Shown piece after piece: positions 52,919 through 62,541 of a stretch of 64,000 nt of DNA. This DNA is from Neoroseomonas marina (lineage in GTDB: Bacteria > Pseudomonadota > Alphaproteobacteria > Acetobacterales > Acetobacteraceae). Within the stretch, counting starts at the first letter, position 1; every line of letters begins with the position of its first letter. Under the pieces are notes generated by a model that worked only from the letters and a program-made list of their open reading frames with translations, did not search any database and was not told where the DNA came from. The position numbers and the translations under genes were made by a program. The DNA lies in NCBI RefSeq assembly GCF_012927745.1, contig NZ_JABBKX010000002.1:372001-436000 (forward strand). Reading direction: 5' to 3'.

Positions 52919-54565
52919 CTATTGCCGCGTTCGCAGCGTCTGGTTGATCACATCGGACATGTCGAAGGACTTGCCGCCCTGCACCGGCGGGTAGTCCTGC
53001 AGCGTCTTGATGTGGTTCGCGACCAGTTCGCCCATCGGCGCCATCAGCCAGGACATCTTCTGCAGGAGATGCCCGTAGCTGTCCTTGCTGGTGTAGCTCT
53101 CCATCGGGTCCATGCGGATGTTGACGAGGATCGGCACGGTGCGCGGGACCACATCGGCGTAATAGTCCTCCTTGGTCGAGTAATGCCACTTCCACGGCCC
53201 CATCCGCAGGGCCATCAACGTGCTCTCGTAATAGTGAAAGATGTGGTCGCGCGCGCTGTCCTGCCGCTCGCCGAGCCAGTAGGGCAGGTTGTTCACGCCA
53301 TCGATGTACTGCCGCTTCTCGCGCATCATCCTGCCGGCCGCGTCAGCCTCCCCCGCAGCGGCGGAGAGGGTCGTGAACAGGTCCTGGTGGCACTGGATGC
53401 CGTTCAGCACCTGGCCGGGGCGGATGCGCGCCGGCCAGCGCACCATGCAGATCACGCGCACGCCGCCTTCCCAGGTGGTCATCTTCTCGCCGCGGAAGGG
53501 CGTCGTCGCGCCGTGCGGCCAGGACGAATGCTCCGGGCCGTTGTCGGTGCTGTAGAGCACGATGGTGTCACGGGCGACGCCCATCTCCTCGAGCGCCTGC
53601 AGCACCGTGCCGACGTCGTTGTCATGCTGCATCAGGCCCGAGCCGTGCAGATCGGCCTCGCTCGTGATGTTCTCGACCGCGTAGCGCCACTGGTCCGGCA
53701 GGTGCGTGTAGACGTGCATGCGGCTGGAATTCAGCCAGACGAAGAAGTTCTGGTTCGCCTGGACGGCGTTGCGCATGAAGGCGATGGCGCGCGGGATCAC
53801 CTCCCCGCCGTCGAAGTTCCGCATGCGGTCGATGGGAAGCGGACCGGTGTCGGTGATGCGCTGGCGGCCGACGCGGCCGAAGCGCGGGTCCTCCGTCGGG
53901 TCATCGGTATCCGTCGAGACGCTGTGGATGACGCCGCGGATGCCGAACTTCCGTTCCCAGTTGGGATCGCGCTTCGACCAGTTCTCGTAGTCGCGCTGCT
54001 GGAACTGCTCCGAGACGTTGAGGTGGTAGAGGTTGCCGTAGAATTCGTGAAAGCCGTGGTTGGTCGGCAGGTGCTCGTTGCGGTCTCCGAGGTGGCTCTT
54101 GCCGAAATGGCCGCAGCGATAGCCCTGCGCGCGCATGATCTCGGCGATGCAAGGGCTCTCGACCTTGAGGCCGAGGCTGTCGCCTGGCTGACCGACGGTC
54201 GTCATGCCCGAGCGGATCGGGTACTGCCCGGTGACGAAGGCTGCGCGCCCGGCGGTGCAGGACGGCTGGGCGTAGTGGTCGACGAACTTGATGCCTTCGT
54301 TGGCGATGCGGTCGATGTTGGGCGTCCGGTACCCCATGGTGGCGAGGCCATAGGACGAGACGTTCTGCCAACCGATGTCGTCCCCCCAGATCACCAGGAT
54401 GTTCGGGCGGCGGCCCTGCGCCGCCGCCTGCGCCTGGACCTGTTGGGCTGCCTGGGCGAGCTGGACGTTGGCCGGTGTCGCGGCGACGCCGGCGGGCAGC
54501 GTGCCCGCCGCCGCCGAGGCCGCGCCGGCGAGCAGCATGTCACGACGTGTGGATTGTTCAGCCAT
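52919..54565 (-). CDS. Second type I sulfatase, exported by the Tat route
   Basis: A 548-residue paralogue of the 44968–46590 sulfatase. It has a twin-arginine signal ([17 protein letters not shown]), [15 protein letters not shown], the formylglycine site C103-T-A-G-R ([13 protein letters not shown]), [20 protein letters not shown] and [20 protein letters not shown]. It has no FGE gene of its own; the nearest is at 46587–47579. It is 91 nt upstream of the HAD gene. Substrate unknown. Confidence 0.94.
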   Translation of the reverse strand: MAEQSTRRDMLLAGAASAAAGTLPAGVAATPANVQLAQAAQQVQAQAAAQGRRPNILVIWGDDIGWQNVSSYGLATMGYRTPNIDRIANEGIKFVDHYAQPSCTAGRAAFVTGQYPIRSGMTTVGQPGDSLGLKVESPCIAEIMRAQGYRCGHFGKSHLGDRNEHLPTNHGFHEFYGNLYHLNVSEQFQQRDYENWSKRDPNWERKFGIRGVIHSVSTDTDDPTEDPRFGRVGRQRITDTGPLPIDRMRNFDGGEVIPRAIAFMRNAVQANQNFFVWLNSSRMHVYTHLPDQWRYAVENITSEADLHGSGLMQHDNDVGTVLQALEEMGVARDTIVLYSTDNGPEHSSWPHGATTPFRGEKMTTWEGGVRVICMVRWPARIRPGQVLNGIQCHQDLFTTLSAAAGEADAAGRMMREKRQYIDGVNNLPYWLGERQDSARDHIFHYYESTLMALRMGPWKWHYSTKEDYYADVVPRTVPILVNIRMDPMESYTSKDSYGHLLQKMSWLMAPMGELVANHIKTLQDYPPVQGGKSFDMSDVINQTLRTRQ

Positions 54566-54730
54566 CGGGGCGTTCCTTTCAGGTTCAACCAGCGTGAATG
54601 GTCCTCGGTCCGGTCGGGGCGCGCAGTGCGGACCTGTCGCGCCGAGACTTGGCCGTGCCGCGCGCGGCCCGCGACAAGCCCCGGTTCGATGTCGTCGCGG
54701 GACCGGTCGGATGAGGGGACGCCATGTCGT
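54566..54730. promoter_or_regulatory. Upstream region of the second sulfatase
   Basis: A 165-bp gap holding the end of the DUF502 gene and the sulfatase promoter. GGAACG precedes the sulfatase ATG. I see no clear boxes or hairpin. Confidence 0.25.
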
Positions 54731-55342
54731 TCATGCGCCGCCGGGCGGGTTGCCCCGCTCGGCCGGCGCTGATTCGATCAGCGCCGCCAGCCCGACCCCC
54801 CAGGACGAGATCGCCTTGAGGAAGGGCAGCAGCGGCACGTCGAGAAGCGTCACGCGATCCGGGGCGAAGACGTGCAGCGCACCGGACATCGATGTCGGCG
54901 AACCCGGCAGGAAGACGACAAACCGGCCGTCGGCCAGGCTGTCCATCACCAGCGCCGGACATTGCGCGTCGTCGAAAGCGACGAGCGCCGGCCGCATCGG
55001 CCTATCGTCGCCGCCGCCAAGCGGCCCTTCCGCGGTGAAGGCCCTGGCGAGGCGGTAGCCCGGAATCTTCTCGAACAGGGTGGCCTCGAGCGCACGGCGC
55101 GCGGTCCGCCCGATCGCCGAACGCACGATGAATCCGACGAGGAGGCAAAGGGCGACGAACAATACGATGCCCATCACCATCGGATGCACGAACTCCCCGG
55201 CGAGCGGGGCCGTCGCGTCGCGCAGCGAATGCAGGATCCCCAGCACCAGCAACACGACGGCGCCGATCGGCACGACGACCATCAGGCCTTCCAGCGCAGC
55301 CCGCAGAAAGGGCATGCGCATCCGGGATTCCTGGTGTGCCAT
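54731..55342 (-). CDS. DUF502 family membrane protein
   Basis: A 203-residue inner-membrane protein with two helices (ALEGLMVVVPIGAVVLLVLG; HPMVMGIVLFVALCLLVGFI), then a soluble beta domain (RPALVAFDDAQCPALVMDSL; ADGRFVVFLPGSPTSMSGAL). These features fit DUF502, of unknown function. It is on the same strand as the sulfatase. Confidence 0.87.
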   Translation of the reverse strand: MAHQESRMRMPFLRAALEGLMVVVPIGAVVLLVLGILHSLRDATAPLAGEFVHPMVMGIVLFVALCLLVGFIVRSAIGRTARRALEATLFEKIPGYRLARAFTAEGPLGGGDDRPMRPALVAFDDAQCPALVMDSLADGRFVVFLPGSPTSMSGALHVFAPDRVTLLDVPLLPFLKAISSWGVGLAALIESAPAERGNPPGGA

Positions 55343-55678
55343 GGCTTGTCAGCCCTCCGCCCAACTGTTGCCACTCACGCCCTTCGCGGAGGGCATCACG
55401 CCCCATGAGACGAGCGACGCTCGTGCCGCCGCGGTGCCTCGCGGCTTCCGCCACGCAGCGGCTGCCCGAACCCATGCGGAACGGGGCGCCCGGGATCCAG
55501 ACCCTCTCCCCGGGGCGGTCGTCCGTGCTCGCTGCGGTCCATGGCGGCGCGACCCAACCCTCTCCACGGCGTTGCGGTTCCGGCGTTCGTTGCGCTCGTG
55601 GAGGATAGCGCGGCTTGTCGGCTACTGTGAGCGCCCTGCGGGTTTCCTGAACCGCAAACTGATCTTGCGTGGGTGGTC
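55343..55678. other. Gene-free divergent region
   Basis: This 336-bp region lies between DUF502 and the LysR gene. It includes a few short frames without ribosome binding sites or family patterns. It should hold the promoters of both flanking genes and, by analogy with other LysR loci, possibly a LysR site; I found no T-N11-A palindrome I would defend. Confidence 0.35.
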
Positions 55679-56698
55679 ATGATCGATACGAGGCACATCA
55701 GGTTGATCGTCGCGCTGGCCGAGCACAGGAGCCTCGTGCGTGCGGGCCGGGTGCTCGGCCTGTCCCCGTCGGCGCTGACGCGCGCCGTCACGGCGATCGA
55801 GGCCAGGGTTGGCGGTCAGCTCTTCGACCGTTCCCGGCGTGGCTTCGAGCCGACGCCGGTCTGTCGCGCGATCATCCTCAAGGGAGCAGAAGTGCTGGCG
55901 AAGGCTGACGAATTGGCAGCCATCGTAACCCAGCTTCGGGGCTCGCAGACCGACAGGCTGGTCCTCAGCGCCGGCCCTTTTGCGCTGGAAGCGGTCGGCA
56001 GCACGGCCATGGCCCTGCTGCTCGCGCGGCACCCTGGCGTCCAGGTGCAGATCCTCGGCGGGTCAGCCGGGGATGCGGTCCGCGCTCTGGTCGAGCGGCG
56101 AGCCTCCATTGCGATCGCCGAGGTCTCCGACCTCGACAGCCCTGAAGAGCTGGCGATCACGCCACTCCGCCGGCATCCGATCTTCGTGTTCGCCCGGGCG
56201 GGCCATCCTCTCGTCGCGCTCGGAAATGCGCTGACGGAGACGGATCTCTTCCGCTACCCCTTCATCGTCCCCTCCTACGTGCCGGCGCGCTTCGCGCAGC
56301 GCGTGTCGTCGGCCCTGGCGGCTGCGCGCGTCGACGGCGCCGGCCCTCATTTTCCCGCCATCGTCTCCGATGACCTCGCGGCATCCCGTGATGCCGCCGC
56401 GCAATCGGACGCCGTCGTCGCCTGCACTGCCCGTGGGGCGCTTCCGCATCTTCGCGCGGGGGCGCTGGTGCGCCTGCCGTGGCGGCCCGAGTGGCTCGAA
56501 ACCAATTTCGGCGTGATGCGGCTGCGCGGTGCGCGGACCGGCGCGGCGATCGAGCCGTTCCTCAACTGTGTGCAGGAGGCGGATCAGGCATCGCTCTCGA
56601 TTGCGCAGGCGCTCTTGGGACCAGGCATGGAACCCATCTCCGGCGCATTTGCGGTCGCCGGCCGACGTACGGAACCCGCACTGCCGGCGGCTCCGTAG
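55679..56698 (+). CDS. LysR family transcriptional regulator
   Basis: A 339-residue regulator. The helix-turn-helix is at residues ~3–60 (RHIRLIVALAEHRSLVRAGR; LGLSPSALTRAVTAIEARVG), which is the standard LysR pattern. The C-terminal effector domain has two alpha/beta lobes. I chose ATG 55679; a GTG two codons upstream is also possible. It diverges from the DUF502 gene and is convergent with the HibCH-like gene. The target is unknown; the second sulfatase locus across the 336-bp gap is a candidate. Confidence 0.92.
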   Translation: MIDTRHIRLIVALAEHRSLVRAGRVLGLSPSALTRAVTAIEARVGGQLFDRSRRGFEPTPVCRAIILKGAEVLAKADELAAIVTQLRGSQTDRLVLSAGPFALEAVGSTAMALLLARHPGVQVQILGGSAGDAVRALVERRASIAIAEVSDLDSPEELAITPLRRHPIFVFARAGHPLVALGNALTETDLFRYPFIVPSYVPARFAQRVSSALAAARVDGAGPHFPAIVSDDLAASRDAAAQSDAVVACTARGALPHLRAGALVRLPWRPEWLETNFGVMRLRGARTGAAIEPFLNCVQEADQASLSIAQALLGPGMEPISGAFAVAGRRTEPALPAAP

Positions 56699-56855
56699 CC
56701 GATCCGGCCGTGGTTTGGCGGCGACGACGACCTCGACGCCCGATGCCCCGCCTTCCGCGCCGGAGGGGGCTTCGACCGGCCCGAAGCGACGGGACGGGCG
56801 GGAGGCGCGGCGGGAACACCGTCTTGGGGAGGACGGGGCCAATCGGGTCGGGCGG

Positions 56856-57878
56856 TCAGCGCCCGCCGAACATCGCGGCGATCGCGGCGGGATCCACGTC
56901 CTCCACGCGGGCCGGTTGCCACTTCGGTGCGCCGTCCTTGTCCACCAGCACCGACCGCACCCCCTCCACGAAGTCCGGGTGCTCGTTCACCACGACCCGG
57001 GTCAGCGCGAGCTCCATCGCGAGGCAGCCCGCCAGATCCTCCGCCGCGCCACGGCGCAGCAGCTCCAGCGACACGCACATCGAGGTCGGGGACATCCGCC
57101 GCAGGATCTTCGCCTGCGCCGCCGCCCATTCGGTGCCCTCCGCATCCAGCGCGGCAAGGATCGCGAGCACGCTGTCCTGGCCGAAGCAGCGGTCGATCGC
57201 CGCGCGATGCGGCGCGAAGGACGCCTCGGGCGGCGTCAGGGCGAAGCGCGGCAGGGCGTCCACGCCCTCGGCCACCAGGGCCGCGCGCAGCTCATGCAGC
57301 CGTTCGCGCGGGACGAAATGCGTCGCGAGACCCGCATGGACCGCATCCGCCCCGGTCAGCCGGGCGCCGGTCAGCGCCAGCCAGGTCCCGATCGCGCCCG
57401 GCAGCCGCGGCAGCACGTAGGAGGTCCCGACATCGGGGAACAGCGCGATGGCCGTTTCCGGCATCGCGATCAGCGCGTGCTCGGTGACGACCTGCGGCCC
57501 CTGGTGCACCGACACGCCGATGCCGCCGCCCATGCAGACGCCGTCGATCAGGCTGACCCAGGGCTTGGGGAAGGTCGCGATGCCCGAATTGACCTCGTAT
57601 TCCTCGGAAAAGAAGGCTTCGACCGTCGCGCGGTCCCCCGCCATCGCCGCGGTGCGCAGCGCGCGGACGTCCCCGCCGGCGCAAAAGGCCCGGCCGCCGG
57701 CGCCTTCCAGGACCACCAGCTTCACCGACGCATCGTCCTTCCACGCCGCGATGGCGGCGGAAAAGGCGCGGATCATCGGCTGGTCCAGGGCGTTGAGGGC
57801 CTTCGGCCGGTTCATGAGCAGCGTGCCGGCCACCCCCTCCTTCTTGGCGATCAGGCTGGGCTCGGCGGTCTCGCTCAT
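56856..57878 (-). CDS. Enoyl-CoA hydratase/isomerase family, 3-hydroxyisobutyryl-CoA hydrolase-like
   Basis: A 340-residue crotonase-fold protein: LMNRPKALNALDQPMIRAFS, AGGRAFCAGGDVRALRTAAM, DGVCMGGGIGVSVHQGPQVV and AMPETAIALFPDVGTSYVLPR, the oxyanion-hole and catalytic segments of HIBYL-CoA hydrolase (Glu and Asp present). It acts in valine breakdown. I start at the ATG at 57878, which gives the family's usual N-terminus. It is divergent from the ABC ATPase gene (85-bp gap). Confidence 0.9.
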   Translation of the reverse strand: MSETAEPSLIAKKEGVAGTLLMNRPKALNALDQPMIRAFSAAIAAWKDDASVKLVVLEGAGGRAFCAGGDVRALRTAAMAGDRATVEAFFSEEYEVNSGIATFPKPWVSLIDGVCMGGGIGVSVHQGPQVVTEHALIAMPETAIALFPDVGTSYVLPRLPGAIGTWLALTGARLTGADAVHAGLATHFVPRERLHELRAALVAEGVDALPRFALTPPEASFAPHRAAIDRCFGQDSVLAILAALDAEGTEWAAAQAKILRRMSPTSMCVSLELLRRGAAEDLAGCLAMELALTRVVVNEHPDFVEGVRSVLVDKDGAPKWQPARVEDVDPAAIAAMFGGR

Positions 57879-57963
57879 GGCGCGTCTCCTCTTTGGCTGC
57901 GAGGGCGTTACCGGCGGCGCAGGGCGTTGACAAGCGCCCCGCCCGCGCCGGAGGTATCGCCCC

Positions 57964-59067
<1,104 letters not shown>

Positions 59068-59101
59068 TCTGCCGCCCTGCAGCGACTGAAGGAGACGCAA
59101 G

Positions 59102-60145
59102 ATGGACCGCCGCACGATCCTCAAGGGCGCACTCGCCGCCGCAGCGCTGCCCGCCGCCGCCAGGGCGCAGGGCCGCGACCTGACGGTGGTCTCCTGGGGC
59201 GGCGCCTACCAGGACGCGCAGCGCGAGGTCTATTTCCGTCCCTTCCAGCAGCAGACGCGCAACCGCCTGCTCGAGGAGACCTGGGACGGCGGCATCGGCG
59301 TCCTGCGGTCGCGCATCGCCTCGGGCGCCAATACCTGGGACGTGGTGCAGGTCGAATCCGAGGAACTGCTGATCGGCGCCGATGAGGGCCTGTTCGAGCC
59401 GCTCGACTGGGCCGCGATCGGCGGTAAGGACGCCTACATCGCGGAAGCGGTGAACGACTATGGCGTCGGCGCGATCCTCTATTCCTTCATCATCGCCTAT
59501 GACCGTGCGCGCATGGCGCAGGGCCCTGCGAACTGGGCGGATTTCTTCGACACCGCGCGCTTCCCCGGCAAGCGCGGCATGCGCAAGGGCCCCAAGACGA
59601 CGCTGGAAATGGCGCTGATGGCCGACGGCGTGGCCCCGGCGCAGGTCTATGAGGTGCTCGGCACCCCCGCCGGCGTGGACCGCGCCTTCCGCAAGCTCGA
59701 TTCGATCAAGGCCGACATCGCCTGGTTCGAGCGCGGATCCCAGCCGCCGCAGTGGCTCGCGGCCGGGGAGGTCACGCTGACCGTCGCCTACAACGGGCGG
59801 ATCTCGGCCGCCAACGCGACCGATGGGCGCAACTTCGCGATCGTCTGGACCAACAACATCTTCACCCTGGATTCCTGGGTGATCATGAAGGGCAGCCCGA
59901 ACAAGGCGAAGGCGGTCGAGTTCCTGAAGTTCGTCGGCCAGCCCGCCGTGCAGGCCGGCCTGCCGCCCAAGATCCCCTATGGCGTGACGGCGAAGGGCGT
60001 GAACGAGCGCCTGCCCGCCGAGGTGCTCGCGAACCTGCCGACCGCGCCGCAGAACATCGCCAACGCGCTGCAGCTCAGCGACCGGTTCTGGCTCGACAAC
60101 CTCGACCGGCTGACGCAGCGGTTCAATACGTGGGTGTCGCGCTGA
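59102..60145 (+). CDS. ABC transporter substrate-binding protein (PotD-like)
   Basis: A 347-residue periplasmic protein with a twin-arginine-like signal (DRRTILKGALAAAALPAAAR). AAGGAG precedes the ATG at 59102. The body is PotD-like (DLTVVSWGGAYQDAQREVYF; WDVVQVESEELL; TVAYNGRISAANA). It would bind spermidine, putrescine or a related cation. It is 34 nt after the ATPase gene. Confidence 0.92.
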   Translation: MDRRTILKGALAAAALPAAARAQGRDLTVVSWGGAYQDAQREVYFRPFQQQTRNRLLEETWDGGIGVLRSRIASGANTWDVVQVESEELLIGADEGLFEPLDWAAIGGKDAYIAEAVNDYGVGAILYSFIIAYDRARMAQGPANWADFFDTARFPGKRGMRKGPKTTLEMALMADGVAPAQVYEVLGTPAGVDRAFRKLDSIKADIAWFERGSQPPQWLAAGEVTLTVAYNGRISAANATDGRNFAIVWTNNIFTLDSWVIMKGSPNKAKAVEFLKFVGQPAVQAGLPPKIPYGVTAKGVNERLPAEVLANLPTAPQNIANALQLSDRFWLDNLDRLTQRFNTWVSR

Positions 60146-60146
60146 T

Positions 60147-60205
60147 CCGGAGGGGCTCTGCCCCTCCGGGCCACCCCGCCAAAGGCCGAAAGGCCTTTGG
60201 AAACC
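60147..60205 (+). repeat. Dispersed hairpin repeat, copy 2
   Basis: It begins 2 nt past the substrate-binding gene stop. It contains two hairpins (CCGGAGGGG…CCCCTCCGG and CCAAAGGCC…GGCCTTTGG). It matches 999–1057 (inverted) at 50 of 59 positions by hand, and the arm 60174–60205 pairs with 60233–60264 in copy 3. Confidence 0.75.
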
Positions 60206-60232
60206 GATACCCGGCGCCTGGACCCCGTGATT

Positions 60233-60297
60233 GGTTTCCAAAGGCCCTTAGGCCTTTGGCGGGGAGAGGTCCGGAGAGGGGCAGCGCCCCTCTCCGG
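60233..60297 (-). repeat. Dispersed hairpin repeat, copy 3
   Basis: This inverted copy ends 8 nt before the permease GTG. It contains CCAAAGGCC…GGCCTTTGG and CCGGAGAGGGG…CCCCTCTCCGG hairpins. With copy 2 it forms a four-hairpin cruciform across the gap between the binding-protein and permease genes. Confidence 0.75.
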
Positions 60298-60305
60298 GAC
60301 GCCCC

Positions 60306-61487
60306 GTGAGGCGCCCTGTCGGCGCGGCCCTGCTCACCGCGCCCCTGCTGCTGTTCCTGCTGGTGACCTTCGTCGCCCCGATCGGTGCGTTCCTGTGGCG
60401 CGGCGTGACGGATGACGAGGTCCGCCCGGTCCTGCCGCGCACCGTCGTCGCGCTGGCGTCGTGGAACGGCACCGGCACGCCCGGGGAGGAAGCCTTCGCC
60501 GCCCTGGTCGAAGACCTGCGCGCCGCGCGCAGCGGCGACCGCGGCGCCATCCCCCGCGCCGCCGCGCGGCTGAACGCCGACCGCCCCGGCTTCCGCGGCC
60601 TGCTGCCGATGACCGCCCGCCGCGTTGAAGCGCCCTTCGAGGGCAGCGCGCGCGCCGCCGTGCTCGCCATCAGCGCCGAGTGGGGCCAGCCCGAGACCTG
60701 GGGTGCCATCGCGCGCGCCGGCGGGCCGATGTCGTCCTTCCATGTGCTCGCCGCGCTCGACCTGCGCCGCGATGCGACCGGGGCGGTCCGGCAGGCGCCG
60801 GAGGACACCCGCGTCTTCCGCACCGTGCTGCTGCGCAGCCTGTGGATCTCCCTGCTGGTCACGGCGGTCTGCCTGGCGCTGGGCTGGCCGCTCGCCTGGC
60901 TGATCGCGACGTCACGGGGCCTGGCGGCGACGCTGCTGCTGGCGGCGGTGATGCTGCCCTTCTGGATCTCGCTGGTGGTGCGCACGGCGGCCTGGATGGT
61001 GCTGCTGCAGCGGGAAGGGATCGTGAACGCGGCGCTGCAGGCGGGCGGCATCATCGAGACGCCGTTGCCGCTGTTGATGAACCGCTTCGCCGTGGTGCTC
61101 GGGATGGTGCACATCCTGCTGCCCTTCATGGTGCTGCCGCTGGTCGCGGCCTTCCGGGGGCTCGACCCGCGGCTGCCGCGGGCGGCGGCCTCGCTGGGCG
61201 CCGCGCCTTGGCGGGTGTTCCTGCGGGTGACGCTGCCGCTGTCGCTCCCCGGGGTCGGGGCGGGGTGCATCCTGGTCTTCATCCAGGCCCTGGGCTTCTA
61301 CGTGACGCCGGCGCTGCTGGGCGGACCGAACGACCAGATGCTGGCCTGGTTCGTGGGCTTCTATGCGACGCGCAGCGTGAACTGGGGCCTGGCGGCCGCG
61401 CTGTCGATCGTGCTGCTGGTCGCGGTCGGGCTGTGCGTGGCGCTGTACGGGCGGCTGGCCGGGTTCCGCCGGCCGGGGGCGGCGTGA
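60306..61487 (+). CDS. ABC transporter permease (PotB-like)
   Basis: A 393-residue permease with an N-terminal helix (GAALLTAPLLLFLLVTFVAP), a ~170-residue periplasmic insertion that is longer than in E. coli PotB, and the core from about residue 175. The coupling-loop EAA motif appears as LPRAAASLGAAPWRVFLRVT. It starts with GTG, and no good ribosome binding site precedes it, because the repeat cluster ends 8 nt upstream. It overlaps the PotC-like gene by one base. Confidence 0.9.
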   Translation: MRRPVGAALLTAPLLLFLLVTFVAPIGAFLWRGVTDDEVRPVLPRTVVALASWNGTGTPGEEAFAALVEDLRAARSGDRGAIPRAAARLNADRPGFRGLLPMTARRVEAPFEGSARAAVLAISAEWGQPETWGAIARAGGPMSSFHVLAALDLRRDATGAVRQAPEDTRVFRTVLLRSLWISLLVTAVCLALGWPLAWLIATSRGLAATLLLAAVMLPFWISLVVRTAAWMVLLQREGIVNAALQAGGIIETPLPLLMNRFAVVLGMVHILLPFMVLPLVAAFRGLDPRLPRAAASLGAAPWRVFLRVTLPLSLPGVGAGCILVFIQALGFYVTPALLGGPNDQMLAWFVGFYATRSVNWGLAAALSIVLLVAVGLCVALYGRLAGFRRPGAA

Positions 61488-62272
61488 TGGCCCGCGGCAT
61501 CCTCTGGGCACTGGGCGTGCTTGTGGCGGTGTTCCTGGTCGCGCCGATCGTGGCGATCCTGCCGCTGTCCTTCTCGGCCGGGTCCTTCCTGTTCTACCCG
61601 CTGCCGGGGCTGTCGCTGCGCTGGTACGAGGATTTCTTCGCCTCCCCCTTCTGGCTGCCGGCGTTCTGGAACTCGATGGGGATCGGCACGGCGGCGGCGG
61701 CGCTGGCGACGCTGCTCGGCACGCCGGCGGCCTTCGGGCTGTGGCGCATGACGGGCGCCTTCCGGGCGGTGGCGATGGGCGTCGTGCTGGCGCCGATGGT
61801 GGTGCCGGTCATCGTCGTGGCGGTCGCGCTGCTGCTGGCCTTCGGCCCGCTGGGGCTGGTCGCGACCCATACGGGGCTGGTCATCGCCCATGCCATGCTG
61901 GGCGTGCCCTTCGTGGTGGTGACGGTGCTGGCGTCGCTCGAGGCCTTCGACCCCGTGCAGCTGCGGGCCGCGGCGGCCTGCGGGGCGGGGCCGATGCGGG
62001 CCTTCTTCCGCGTCTGCCTGCCGCAGATCGCCCCCGGGGTGGCGGCGGGGGCGGTCTTCGCCTTCGCGACCTCGCTCGATGAGGTGGTGGTCGCCCTGTT
62101 CGTCGCCGGCCCGGCGCAGCGGACGCTGCCGCGGCAGATGTTCTCCGGCCTCAACGATCAGATCAGCCTGACGACGACGGCGGCGGCGGCGATGCTCGTG
62201 GTGATGTCGGTGCTGCTGCTGCTGGCGGTTGCCTGGCTGCAGGCCCGCGGCCGGCGGCGCCTTTCGGGCTGA
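61487..62272 (+). CDS. ABC transporter permease (PotC-like)
   Basis: A 261-residue permease with six helices. The start MARGILWALGVLVAVFLVAP is typical, the family segment LSLRWYEDFFASPFWLPAFW follows, and the coupling loop is LRAAAACGAGPMRAFFRVC. It overlaps the PotB-like stop by one base (TGATG). It closes the importer operon. Confidence 0.93.
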   Translation: MARGILWALGVLVAVFLVAPIVAILPLSFSAGSFLFYPLPGLSLRWYEDFFASPFWLPAFWNSMGIGTAAAALATLLGTPAAFGLWRMTGAFRAVAMGVVLAPMVVPVIVVAVALLLAFGPLGLVATHTGLVIAHAMLGVPFVVVTVLASLEAFDPVQLRAAAACGAGPMRAFFRVCLPQIAPGVAAGAVFAFATSLDEVVVALFVAGPAQRTLPRQMFSGLNDQISLTTTAAAAMLVVMSVLLLLAVAWLQARGRRRLSG

Positions 62273-62295
62273 CCCCGGCCTCCTGCGGGCCGGGG
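62273..62295 (+). terminator. Terminator hairpin after the importer operon
   Basis: CCCCGGCC and GGCCGGGG form an 8-bp stem with a 7-nt loop, immediately after the PotC-like stop. It is followed by CGGAGCCCGTTCTTCTTGAC, a T-richer tract. This is the best intrinsic terminator candidate in the window. Confidence 0.65.
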
Positions 62296-62310
62296 CGGAG
62301 CCCGTTCTTC

Positions 62311-62339
62311 TTGACTCTTCGTCACCAGAAGCCTAAGCG
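62311..62339 (+). promoter_or_regulatory. rpsA: Candidate rpsA promoter
   Basis: TTGACT (62311–62316) is a strong -35 box; 17 bases later, TAAGCG (62334–62339) is a weak -10 box. It would start rpsA transcription about 200 bases before the ATG, leaving a long leader. Confidence 0.4.
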
Positions 62340-62541
62340 CGGCGCGATCTTTCCGTATTGGAAAGGCATGCTCCCATCCGTGGGGGCCGGAACCGGGCGA
62401 ACCGTGACGCGCCCACCCATCCGGGTCCGGATCTGCTGCCGCTGAAGGCGCGCCGGGCCAAGTCGTTCCCGCGACAGGCGGGCGCGCAAGCCGCATCCCC
62501 CGCCGCGCTGTGGCGGGAGACACCGGAAAGCACAGGACTGC

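Noticed and set aside
55380-55670. Short frames upstream of the LysR gene
   Set aside because: None has a ribosome binding site or recognisable sequence.
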